From JBBDXI01 sp040902425 (GTDB taxonomy: Bacteria; Planctomycetota; Phycisphaerae; Phycisphaerales; UBA1924), in assembly GCA_040902425.1 (NCBI GenBank), contig JBBDXI010000045.1:1-64000 (forward strand): a stretch of DNA of 64,000 nucleotides, given 5' to 3'. Both the position numbers and the translations under genes were made by a program. This document shows positions 47,417 through 54,985 of the stretch, in pieces. Below the pieces are notes generated by a model. The model worked only from the letters and a program-made list of their open reading frames with translations. It did no database searches and was not told where the DNA came from. Each line of letters opens with the position of its first letter. Positions within the stretch are counted from its first letter, which is position 1.

Positions 47417-48337
47417 ATGCCGACCGAGACACAGCCCGCCACAGAGGCGATCGAGGCCGCGGTGAACTACCGGTTCCGGGACCCGGACCTGGTGTCGCGG
47501 GCGCTGACGCACGCGTCCATCGCCGAGCAGCGGCTCCAGTCCAACGAGCGGATGGAGTTCCTGGGGGACTCGGTGCTGGGGCTGATCGTGGCGGAGCGGA
47601 TCTACCAGCGCTACCCGCACCTGCTCGAGGGGGAGATGACCAAGATCAAATCCACCGCCGTCTCGCGGCAGACCTGCGCCACCATCGCCCGCAGGCTGGG
47701 GCTGGACCGGTGGCTGGTCCTGGGCAAGGGGATGCAGCGGGAGAACGGGATGCCCCAGTCGCTCTCGGCGGCCGTGCTGGAGAGCGTGATCGCGGCGATC
47801 TACCTGGATGGCGGGTACGCGGCGGCGGAGGCGTTCGTGGCCCCCCTGTTCGAGCCGCTGATCGACGTGGCGGCCAGGAGCGGGCACCAGGAGAACTTCA
47901 AGAGCGTGCTCCAGCAGCACGCCCAGCAGGCGGGGCTGGAGCCGCCGGGGTACCGCGTGCTGGATGAGAAGGGCCCGGACCACGCCAAGGCGTTCAAGGT
48001 GGCGGCCGAGATTGGCTCGCGCCGCTTCACGCCGACGTGGGGGAACAGCAAGAAGCAGGCCGAGCAGGCCGCGGCGCTGGTGGCGCTGGAGGAACTGGGG
48101 CTGGTCGAGAAGACGCCGGAGGGGCTCATCCGGCTGGTGAACGGGCGGGACGAGACGGAGCCGAAGGCCGCGCCCGGTGCGCCGGCCGTTCCGGCGACGG
48201 CTGCCGCGGCGTCGGCGAATAAGGCGGGCGCGAAGAAGCGCAAGCCGGCGGGCAAGAAGAAAGCGAAGCCCAAGCCGGCGCCACGCGAAGTCTCAGGAGC
48301 GCGGAAGGCGCGGAAGACCGCCCGGGTCGCGAAGTAG
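47417..48337 (+). CDS. rnc: Ribonuclease III
   Basis: Cuts double-stranded RNA in rRNA and mRNA maturation. NERMEFLGDSVLGLI is the RNase III signature with the catalytic Glu/Asp; LESVIAAIYLDGG holds the second Asp/Glu pair. A dsRNA-binding domain runs from NFKSVLQQHAQQAG to KKQAEQAAALVALEELG (about 155-225). At 306 aa it is 70-80 residues longer than usual, because of an Ala/Lys/Pro-rich basic tail (about 245-306) that could add RNA affinity. The first ATG is used. Confidence 0.95.
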   Translation: MPTETQPATEAIEAAVNYRFRDPDLVSRALTHASIAEQRLQSNERMEFLGDSVLGLIVAERIYQRYPHLLEGEMTKIKSTAVSRQTCATIARRLGLDRWLVLGKGMQRENGMPQSLSAAVLESVIAAIYLDGGYAAAEAFVAPLFEPLIDVAARSGHQENFKSVLQQHAQQAGLEPPGYRVLDEKGPDHAKAFKVAAEIGSRRFTPTWGNSKKQAEQAAALVALEELGLVEKTPEGLIRLVNGRDETEPKAAPGAPAVPATAAAASANKAGAKKRKPAGKKKAKPKPAPREVSGARKARKTARVAK

Positions 48338-48431
48338 CGCCGCGGCCACGGGCGCGGCTTCCGGCAATGACCCTCCTCGATATGAGTGCCTTCGTTCCGC
48401 GAAAACCGCTCGGTTTCACGGGTGGCACTGG

Positions 48432-48437
48432 TACACT
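48432..48437 (+). promoter_or_regulatory. -10 box TACACT, secreted protein gene
   Basis: GGTACACT lies 44 bases before the ATG at 48482; unlike the leaderless genes this one has a leader with a strong Shine-Dalgarno (GAGGAG). Confidence 0.45.
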
Positions 48438-48481
48438 CGTCGCGTCGACGCCGCTCAAGAGTGTCGCTGAGGAGTCCCACC

Positions 48482-50275
48482 ATGTTGCACCGCGTTGCCC
48501 TGCTTTCCGCGGCCGCGCTGATGTCGCTCGCGCCGCCTGGTTTCGCCCAGGGGCCGCTCGCCACCTCCTTCACCTACCAGGGGGAACTCAACCAGTCGGG
48601 CTCGCCGGCCGCGGGCCCTGCTGATTTCCGGTTCCGCCTGTACGACGCGCCCACGGGCGGGGCGCAGCTGGGGCCGACCCTCTGCGCCGACAACACGGGC
48701 CTCTCCGGCGGGCGGTTCTCGTTGGAACTGGACTTCGGCGCGGTCTTCTCGGGCCAGCAGCGGTTCCTCGAGATCGAGGTTCGCCCCGACACGGGCGCCG
48801 ACTGCGCGAGCCTCGCCGGCTTCATAATCCTGGGGCCCCGCCAGCGCCTCACCGCCGCGCCGAGCGCCCTCTTCGCCCTGAACGCCGCGGCGGCGGCCAC
48901 GGCGGCCAGCGCGACGACGGCGACAAACGCCACGCAACTGAACGGCCAGGGCGCGTCGTTCTACCAGGACGCCTCCAACCTGAGCGGCGGCACGCTCGGC
49001 GACGCCCGCCTGGCCGGGGCGTACACGGGCCCGCTCACGCTGAGCAACGCGGGCAACGCCTTCTCCGGCGTGGGGTCGGGGCTGACGGGGCTGGACGCCT
49101 CCAACATCGCCGGCGGCACGCTCGCCGATGCGCGCCTGTCGGCCAACGTCGCGCTGCTGAACGCGGCGCAGACCTTCAGCGCGGTCAACACGTTCGCGGC
49201 CGCCCCGTCGTTCACCGACGCCGGGTCGCCGTTCTCGGTGATGAGCACCACGCTCGTGACGAACCTCAACGCCGACCTGCTCGACGGGCTGAGCTCGACA
49301 TCGTTCGCCCAGCGCTCCGGCGCCGGCACGGCGACCTTCACCAACATCCCGGCGTTCAACGGCGGGGCGGCGGGCAGCACGCCCCCATTCACCGTGGGCA
49401 GCAACTTCCTCGTCACGAACCTGAACGCCGACCGGCTCGACGGGCTGGACTCGTCGCAGTTCCTCCATTCCGGCTCTGTTCCTTTCATGCTGAGCGGGGC
49501 GCACATCGGCGCCATCCTGCAGCTCCACAACACCTTCGCCACCGGCGCCGGCGTGACTATGTATAGCCAGAACGACAGCACCAACGGGCGCGCCGTCCAC
49601 GGCGTGGCCACCGCCACCACCGGCCTCACCTTCGGCGGGACGTTCCACAGCAGCGCCCCCAGCGGCCGCGGTGTCCTCGGGTTCGCCACCAACGGCACCG
49701 GCACCAACTACGGCGTCTACGGGCGGACCGACAGCGCCTCCGGCTATGGCCTCTTTGCCGAGGGCCGCACCGGCGCCAGCGGCACCAAGTCTTTCCGCAT
49801 CGACCACCCCGACGATCCGGAGAACAAGTACCTGCTCCACTACACCCCCGAGAGCCCCGAGGTCATCAACTTCTACCGCGGCACGGTGCGGCTTGACGGT
49901 GCGGGCGCGGCCGTGGTCGAGCTGCCCCGCTACTTCGCCACGATCAACAAGGCCCCCAGCTACGTGCTCACCGCCGTGGGCGCGCCCATGCCCATGCTGC
50001 ACGTGGCCGAGGAGATCGACGAGGCCGCGCTGAGCGCCGGCGCCGCGGCCGCGCCGGGCGACGCAGCGCAGGTGTGTTCCTTCCGTATCGCCGGTGGGGC
50101 GCCCGGGGGCAAGGTCTCCTGGCGCGTCGATGCCGTGCGCAACGACCGCTGGGTCCGGCAGCGCGGAGCCCCCGTCGAGATCGACAAGCAGGGCCCCGAG
50201 AAAGGCACCTACCAGCACCCGGAGTTGTACGGGCAGCCGCCGGAAAAGGGCATGAGCGTTCTACCGGGGACCTGA
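48482..50275 (+). CDS. Secreted tail-fibre-like repeat protein
   Basis: A 597-aa exported protein. Its signal peptide is MLHRVALLSAAALMSLAPPGFAQ. A beta-rich N-terminal domain (FTYQGELNQSGSPAAGPADFRFRLYDA) follows, then low-complexity Ala/Thr/Ser/Asn repeats with two NLNADLLDG/NLNADRLDG motifs (about 261 and 314), known from phage tail fibres and bacterial adhesins that trimerise. A Gly-rich set (GRGVLGFATNGTGTNYGVYGRTDSASGYGLFAEG) resembles beta-helix turns. The C-terminal 150 residues (NKYLLHYTPESPEVINFYRGTVRLDG to FRIAGGAPGGKVSWRVDAVR and YQHPELYG) are a block seen in many secreted bacterial proteins of unknown role. Probably a surface fibre or adhesin. Confidence 0.75.
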   Translation: MLHRVALLSAAALMSLAPPGFAQGPLATSFTYQGELNQSGSPAAGPADFRFRLYDAPTGGAQLGPTLCADNTGLSGGRFSLELDFGAVFSGQQRFLEIEVRPDTGADCASLAGFIILGPRQRLTAAPSALFALNAAAAATAASATTATNATQLNGQGASFYQDASNLSGGTLGDARLAGAYTGPLTLSNAGNAFSGVGSGLTGLDASNIAGGTLADARLSANVALLNAAQTFSAVNTFAAAPSFTDAGSPFSVMSTTLVTNLNADLLDGLSSTSFAQRSGAGTATFTNIPAFNGGAAGSTPPFTVGSNFLVTNLNADRLDGLDSSQFLHSGSVPFMLSGAHIGAILQLHNTFATGAGVTMYSQNDSTNGRAVHGVATATTGLTFGGTFHSSAPSGRGVLGFATNGTGTNYGVYGRTDSASGYGLFAEGRTGASGTKSFRIDHPDDPENKYLLHYTPESPEVINFYRGTVRLDGAGAAVVELPRYFATINKAPSYVLTAVGAPMPMLHVAEEIDEAALSAGAAAAPGDAAQVCSFRIAGGAPGGKVSWRVDAVRNDRWVRQRGAPVEIDKQGPEKGTYQHPELYGQPPEKGMSVLPGT

Positions 50276-50312
50276 GCTGGCGCCCGGCCCACCGGCCGTC
50301 CGTTGAACTTCC

Positions 50313-51266
50313 CTACACCGCCGGCGCTGGGAACTCCGGCTTCTCGCCGTTCAGCACCCGCCACACGTCGCGCACCACCCAGCTCATGTTCCGCTTGGCC
50401 CGGGTGGTGCCGCTGGCCAGGTGCGGCGAGAGCCGCGCGTTGGGCAGGCCCAGAAGCGGGTAGCCGGCGGGGATGGGCTCGTGCGGGTCGTGGACGTCGA
50501 TCATCGCCGTGGCCCCCGGGTTGTTCCGCAGGAACGCGGCGAGGGCCGCCGCGTCCACCACGAAGCCGCGGCTGGTGTTCAGGAAGAGCAGGCCGGGCTT
50601 GCAGCGGGCCAGGGCCGCGGCGTTCACCAGGTCGCGGTTCTGCTCCCGGAAATCGACGTGGACGCTCAGGATGTCGCTCTCGGCCAGCAGCCGGTCCACC
50701 GGCACGGGCTCCGCGCCGCTCCGCCGCCCGGGGGGGATCTCCAGCAGGTCGTTGTAGATCACCCGCATGTCCATGGCCGCGGCAACGCGGGCGATGGCGG
50801 AGCCGATCTTGCCGAAGCCCCAGATGCCCAGGGTCATCTCGTTCAGCTCGCGGGCCCCGAGGTAGTCCCGCCGCAGCTGGTGCCACTGCGCGGGCGGCAC
50901 GGCCGCATCCAGGTACAACCGCGGCCGGGTGGCGTCGGCGATGATGGCCGAGACGTACTCGACCACGGCCCGCGTGTTGGCGCTGGGCGTGTGGACCACC
51001 TCGATGCCGCGCTCGCGGCAGGCGGGGATGTCGATGTTCTCCAGCGCTACGCCGGCCCGCCCGACCACCCGCAGCTTCGGGGCCTTCGCGAGCAGGGCGC
51101 GGTTGACCAGCGTGTAGGTGCGGACGACCAGGCCGTCGGCTCTCGGCAGCAGCTCGGCGAGGCGGGCCTCCTGGTCGTGCGGGCAGACGACAAACTCGCA
51201 ACGCTCCGCCAGCCACGAAGCGGGCTCGGGGTCGAGGTCCTCGGTCTGGATCACGAATGGGGGCAT
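50313..51266 (-). CDS. D-isomer-specific 2-hydroxyacid dehydrogenase
   Basis: NAD-dependent oxidoreductase of 317 aa. LGIWGFGKIGSAIA (146-159) is the nucleotide-binding loop (GxGxxG with Trp at an early position). Catalytic Arg 233 (NTSRGFVVD), acidic Glu 263 in DVHDPHEP and His 282 (LSPHLASGT) form the expected triad. The N-terminal substrate half has VGRAGVALENIDI and HTPSANTRAVVEYV. It could act on phosphoglycerate, glyoxylate or another 2-keto acid; the missing ACT domain argues against standard SerA. It stands alone, downstream of an ABC ATPase on the same strand, with a hairpin repeat between them. Confidence 0.88.
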   Translation of the reverse strand: MPPFVIQTEDLDPEPASWLAERCEFVVCPHDQEARLAELLPRADGLVVRTYTLVNRALLAKAPKLRVVGRAGVALENIDIPACRERGIEVVHTPSANTRAVVEYVSAIIADATRPRLYLDAAVPPAQWHQLRRDYLGARELNEMTLGIWGFGKIGSAIARVAAAMDMRVIYNDLLEIPPGRRSGAEPVPVDRLLAESDILSVHVDFREQNRDLVNAAALARCKPGLLFLNTSRGFVVDAAALAAFLRNNPGATAMIDVHDPHEPIPAGYPLLGLPNARLSPHLASGTTRAKRNMSWVVRDVWRVLNGEKPEFPAPAV

Positions 51267-51313
51267 GGAGGGGTTCCGAGGGAGTCAGTGGGTCGTCGTC
51301 GAAGCAAGAGAGG

Positions 51314-51385
51314 AAGCCACAGATGACACAGATGGGCACAGATGGGCTGGCTCTTTGTCTGTGCGCATCTGGGTCATCTGTGGCT
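51314..51385. repeat. Inverted repeat AGCCACAGATGACACAGATG / CATCTGGGTCATCTGTGGCT
   Basis: Left arm 51314-51345, right arm 51358-51385. CACAGATG units recur in each arm. Its right arm supplies the last codons and stop of the ABC ATPase gene on the minus strand. Confidence 0.92.
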
Positions 51386-52576
51386 GGTCTTCTCCTCCTC
51401 GCGCGGCAGGACGACGACATCGGCGGGCTCGATCGCCAGGGCGACGGCCTCGCGGGCGCGGGTGTGCGCCACGGCGGGGTTCAGGGAGGCGACCTTGACT
51501 ACGATGCCGCCCCCGAGCTCGACCGTGTGCTGCGCCAGCTCGCCCAGGTACGTCGTCTCCAGCAGGTGCCCGGGCAGCGACTGCGTGCCGCCGGCCCCCG
51601 GGCGCAGGATCCGGAAGGCCTCGGGGCGGATCGAGAGGACCACGCCATCCCCGGGGGCGCCCGGCGCTGCGGCCCCCGCCTCCACCTCGCCGGCGGCGGT
51701 GCGGATGCGGGCCCGCCCGTTGCTCGACACCACCTGCCCCTCGATGAAGTTGGTCTCGCCGAGGAACTCCGCCACGAAGCGGGAGGCGGGACGGCGGTAG
51801 AGCTCCTCCGGGCGCCCGGTCTGCACGATGCGCCCGGCGTCGAGCACCGCGATCCGGTCGGCCATCGAGAGGGCCTCTTTCTGGTCGTGGGTGACGTAGA
51901 CGCCGGTGATCCCGCTCTCCTTGCAGACCCGCCGGATCTCCGAGCGCAGCTCGATCCGCAGCTTCGCGTCGAGGTTCGAGAGCGGCTCATCCAGCAGCAG
52001 CACATCCGGCCGGATCACCAGCGCCCGCGCCAGGGCCACCCGCTGCTGCTGCCCGCCGGAGAGCTGGTTGGGCTTGCGCTCGGCGTACTCGGCCATCTTC
52101 ACCGCGGCCAGGGCGTCGGCGACCATCCGCTCGCGCTCCAGCGTCGGCACCTTGCGGATGGAGAGGCCGAAGGCGACGTTCTTCGCCACGGTCATGTGGG
52201 GCCAGAGGGCGTAGGACTGGAAGACCATCCCCGTGTTGCGCTTGTTGGGGGGCGTGTGGGTGACGTTGCGCCAGCCGCGCGGCAGGGCCACCGCGCCGAT
52301 CAGGTCCCCCGGCGGGGCGGGCTCGATCTTCGGGCCGGCGGGCGGGCCCGCCCCCGCGCCCTCCTCCGGCTTCCCGAACAGGATGTGCCCCGTCGTCGGC
52401 TCGATGAAGCCGGCGATCATGCGGAGGAGCGTCGTCTTGCCGCACCCGGAGGGGCCCAGGAGGAAGAAGAGCTCGCCGGGCTGGATGTCGAGGGAGATGT
52501 GGTCCACCGCGACGGCCGCGCTGTGCCCGGAGCCGAAAACCTTGGAGAGATCGCGGATGGCGATGGCGGTGGACAT
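51374..52576 (-). CDS. ABC transporter ATPase, PotA/UgpC/FbpC-like
   Basis: ATPase of an importer, 400 aa. Walker A GPSGCGKTT is at 41-49, Q-loop in MVFQSYALWPHM, signature LSGGQQQR, Walker B VLLLDEPLSNLD, H-loop VTHDQKEAL. A TOBE-type regulatory domain begins around 275 (EGQVVSSNGRARI...VVLSIRPEAFRI). An unusual Pro/Gly/Ala insert (about 67-110) separates Walker A from the Q-loop. The last four residues (TSHR) and the stop lie inside the hairpin repeat 51314-51385, so the original C-terminus was probably replaced. No permease or binding-protein gene is in view, so the substrate is unknown. Confidence 0.85.
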   Translation of the reverse strand: MSTAIAIRDLSKVFGSGHSAAVAVDHISLDIQPGELFFLLGPSGCGKTTLLRMIAGFIEPTTGHILFGKPEEGAGAGPPAGPKIEPAPPGDLIGAVALPRGWRNVTHTPPNKRNTGMVFQSYALWPHMTVAKNVAFGLSIRKVPTLERERMVADALAAVKMAEYAERKPNQLSGGQQQRVALARALVIRPDVLLLDEPLSNLDAKLRIELRSEIRRVCKESGITGVYVTHDQKEALSMADRIAVLDAGRIVQTGRPEELYRRPASRFVAEFLGETNFIEGQVVSSNGRARIRTAAGEVEAGAAAPGAPGDGVVLSIRPEAFRILRPGAGGTQSLPGHLLETTYLGELAQHTVELGGGIVVKVASLNPAVAHTRAREAVALAIEPADVVVLPREEEKTSHR

Positions 52577-52668
52577 GGGGGTGGGGCGTGGCGGCAGCGT
52601 CGCGGGCGGGGCTGTGGAGATCGTATGGGCAGCCGGGCGCTTCTGCGCCGTGCGCCCGGGCCATCCGA

Positions 52669-52674
52669 TAGACT
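52669..52674 (+). promoter_or_regulatory. -10 box TAGACT, DUF721 gene
   Basis: TAGACT ends eight bases before the ATG at 52683; same hexamer as at leuS. Confidence 0.45.
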
Positions 52675-52682
52675 CGCCCTCG

Positions 52683-53027
52683 ATGAGCCTCCGCCGCGCG
52701 AGCGCTGAACTGACGAAGGTCCGCGGGTGGCGGAACCGGCGGGACCCGGACTGGACGATCGCCCGGGCGGTGTCGGACGCTCACGCCGCCGTCGAGCGGA
52801 CCGCCCGGTCAGGGACAGCGCTGGAGCGGGCGTGGCGCGAGGTGTGCCCGGCGGAACTGGCGGCGCGGGCGTGGCCGGTCTCCTGCTCGCGCGGGCTGCT
52901 CACCATCCGGGCGGGCGACGCGAGCACCCGCTGGGAGGTGGACCGGTGGCTGCGCTCCGGGGGCGAGACGGCGCTGGCGCGGGCCGCGCGGGTTGGTGTG
53001 CGGCGAGTGAAGTTCGTGAGCGAGTGA
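52683..53027 (+). CDS. DUF721 / DciA-like protein
   Basis: A 114-aa protein. ALERAWREVCPAELAARAWPVSC, GLLTIRAGDASTRWEVDRWL and ARVGVRRVKFV follow the order of the DUF721 domain, the fold shared with DciA, the helicase loader that replaces DnaC in most bacteria. That places it tentatively in replication initiation. The N-terminus (MSLRRASAELTKVRGWRNRRDPDWTI) is basic. Only the general pattern of the family is visible, and confusion with another small alpha-beta protein is possible. It is followed by a type D hairpin. Confidence 0.65.
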   Translation: MSLRRASAELTKVRGWRNRRDPDWTIARAVSDAHAAVERTARSGTALERAWREVCPAELAARAWPVSCSRGLLTIRAGDASTRWEVDRWLRSGGETALARAARVGVRRVKFVSE

Positions 53028-53033
53028 TCGCTC

Positions 53034-53075
53034 GCACGGCTTGCCCGCCGAGGACGGCGGTCGAAGCCGTGGCAC
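53034..53075. repeat. Type D inverted repeat
   Basis: GCACGGCTTGCCCGCCG and CGGCGGTCGAAGCCGTGGC face each other over AGGA. It lies between convergent genes and may terminate both. Confidence 0.9.
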
Positions 53076-53080
53076 GGGCG

Positions 53081-53344
53081 CTACTGCTGCTGCGGCGGGC
53101 GCGGCTGTCCCGGCGGCGGCTCGGTCCCCGGCCCGCCTTTCAGGCGGCTGCTCACGTCGTCGGTGATCCGCCGCACGGTCTCCTCGCGGATCAGCGTCGG
53201 GTCGATCTGCGTCGCGATGACCACGTTGCACGTGGGGCATTTCAGGAAGATCGCCCAGAACTGCGCGTGGCCGAAATCGGCCGTCACGCTCTCACCCTTG
53301 AGGGTGCTGATGGGCTCGGAGCACTTCGGGCAGGTTGCGGGCAT
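53081..53344 (-). CDS. Small zinc-ribbon protein, 87 aa
   Basis: Two Cys pairs, CPKC at 5-8 and CPTC at 36-39, about 28 residues apart, form a zinc ribbon with strands between them (ISTLKGESVTADFGHAQFWAIFLK). A helix follows (REETVRRITDDVSSRLK), then a Pro/Gln-rich tail. No membrane segment. I recognise no specific family. The ATG is the first in frame. It is encoded downstream of the ligase gene on the same strand. Function unknown, perhaps nucleic-acid or protein binding. Confidence 0.7.
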   Translation of the reverse strand: MPATCPKCSEPISTLKGESVTADFGHAQFWAIFLKCPTCNVVIATQIDPTLIREETVRRITDDVSSRLKGGPGTEPPPGQPRPPQQQ

Positions 53345-53421
53345 CGCGGAGTCTCCTCAGGCGGGGGAGGCCGCCCGGCAGTTCGGAAAGGGGGGCCATT
53401 GTACCGCCTCAGCGCCGCCGT

Positions 53422-54795
53422 TCAGGGCGCCGTCGGGAGAGCCGCGGGCGGACGGAGGCCATCCCACTCTCGCGGCCGTGAAACGAGGCACAGCGCCAGC
53501 AGCATCCCCAGCATGGCCGCGGTCTGCGCATTCAGGTGCACCACGTCGAAGAGCCCCGCCAGGAGAAGCCCCGCCAACGCCCACAGCGGCCCGGCGTCGT
53601 AGGCGCCGCCCCGGGTACCCCGGCTCTCCGAGCCGGTCCGTTGCGACCGGCATGCCCCCATCGCAGCGCCGACGATGAACACCCCGATCCCGACGCCGAC
53701 TACGCCCAGCGTCGCCCCGATGTGCAGCGGCGTGCTGTGCGCATGGACGTGAATCGGAGCATTCGGCTCCGCCGACCCCCCCTTTCGCATCTCCGCCAGC
53801 ACCCACGCGCGGTACCCCCCCGCGCCCACGCCCGCCACGGGCCGCTCCCGCACCGCCCTCAGCGCCCACTCCGCCATGAGAATCCGTGCGCCCGTGTCCG
53901 TCGCGTAGTCGCCGCGGCGCGCGGCCGCAATCTCCTCCCTCGCCCGCTCCGCCCGCGCCATCACCGGCCCGCGCAGCGCGATCCAGCCCGCGGCACACGC
54001 GGCGGCGAGGGCCGCCGTGGTAAGAACGACCCGCCCGACGCCCGCCCGCTCACCCCCGCCCCGGAGCGAGCGCACCACCATCGCGGCGAGACCCCCCGCA
54101 AGAAGAACCGCCCCAGCGATCCACGCCCCCCGCGTCCCCGTCGCCGCGATCGCCACCGCCGTGGCGGCCGCGCCCGCCCCGCCGACCGCGCGCCACGCCC
54201 CCCGCCCCCACGCCGCCGCCGCGATGTGCAGCCCCAGAGCCCCGCACAGGAGCGACCCCCCCACCACCGGGTCCCACCACCCGCTCAACCGCCCCGGCAT
54301 GCGGCGGATCGGCAGCCAGTCCCACCCCAGGTGCGGGGCGAGCGCCTGCGCCACCTGCGAGAGGTTCCCGCACAGGAAGCCCGCGGCCACGGCCGCGATC
54401 AGCCACCGCCGGTGCATCATCACCGGCCAGAGCGCCCACACCACGCCGATCCAGCGGTTGGCCTCCAGCTCCTTCATCCCCTGGCGCGGGTCCGCCGACC
54501 ACAACAGGCTCAGGGCCTGCCAGACCGCCCAGGCCACCAGCCCCAGGAACACCGGCTGCACCGCCAGCGACCCCCACGTCCGCCAGATGTTGGGCAGCCG
54601 GATGAGCGAGAAAACCGCGACCGGGATGCTGGCGATGTCCACAAACGACGTAGGCCAGGGGAGGAAGAAGCAGAACCCCACGGCCAGGGCCAGATGCACC
54701 CAATGCCCTACCGGGTCCCGCACCGCCGCCCCGACCAGGTCGTGCTCGACCCGGCGGGGGTCCAGATAAGGGTGCCAGTCAAGCCGGAGTTTCAC
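53422..54795 (-). CDS. O-antigen ligase / polymerase-like membrane protein
   Basis: A 457-aa polytopic protein with about ten or eleven helices. Wzy_C/WaaL type: a long loop after helix 9 (ARAEREEIAAARRGDYATDTGARILMAEWALRAV region) and HVHAHSTPLHIGATLGVVGV, whose His and Arg are the usual active-site candidates. It would join or polymerise glycan chains at the outer face of the inner membrane, consistent with polysaccharide genes elsewhere in the window. A type A palindrome (53613-53640) is read in frame as RTGSESRGTRGG, between two helices. The start is GTG. Sugar unit and acceptor unknown. Confidence 0.8.
   Translation of the reverse strand: MKLRLDWHPYLDPRRVEHDLVGAAVRDPVGHWVHLALAVGFCFFLPWPTSFVDIASIPVAVFSLIRLPNIWRTWGSLAVQPVFLGLVAWAVWQALSLLWSADPRQGMKELEANRWIGVVWALWPVMMHRRWLIAAVAAGFLCGNLSQVAQALAPHLGWDWLPIRRMPGRLSGWWDPVVGGSLLCGALGLHIAAAAWGRGAWRAVGGAGAAATAVAIAATGTRGAWIAGAVLLAGGLAAMVVRSLRGGGERAGVGRVVLTTAALAAACAAGWIALRGPVMARAERAREEIAAARRGDYATDTGARILMAEWALRAVRERPVAGVGAGGYRAWVLAEMRKGGSAEPNAPIHVHAHSTPLHIGATLGVVGVGIGVFIVGAAMGACRSQRTGSESRGTRGGAYDAGPLWALAGLLLAGLFDVVHLNAQTAAMLGMLLALCLVSRPREWDGLRPPAALPTAP
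53613..53640. repeat. Type A palindrome inside the ligase gene
   Basis: GGGTACCCCGGCTCTCCGAG then CCGGTCCG, matching the leuS copy at 12651 almost base for base. Confidence 0.92.
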
Positions 54796-54852
54796 GCGGG
54801 CCCCATCTTCTGTAACAGCCGCAATGTCAGCAACCCGGGGTGCGTTTCCCCG

Positions 54853-54858
54853 TACAAT
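54853..54858 (+). promoter_or_regulatory. -10 box TACAAT, coiled-coil membrane protein gene
   Basis: CGTACAATCGG matches the folC -10 region. The leader to 54986 is about 120 bases and contains a type A-like hairpin. Confidence 0.45.
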
Positions 54859-54944
54859 CGGGAGCGGTTCGGGGCCCCGGGTGGACGATGATTCCCGGGC
54901 AGGTTCCCGGTCGGCCCCCCGGGCCGACGATCAGCGTGGCGGAG

Positions 54945-54970
54945 CGGGTACGCCGGCTCTCCGGCCGGCC
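54945..54970. repeat. Type A-like palindrome in a leader
   Basis: GGGTACGCCGGCTCTCCGGC then CGGCC. A type A unit with altered arms, 15 bases before the ATG at 54986. Confidence 0.75.
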
Positions 54971-54985
54971 TTCGAGGAGACGACG

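Noticed and set aside
51374..52576. Assignment of the ABC ATPase to a named importer
   Set aside because: PotA, UgpC and FbpC types are too similar to separate without permease or binding-protein genes, and none are in view.
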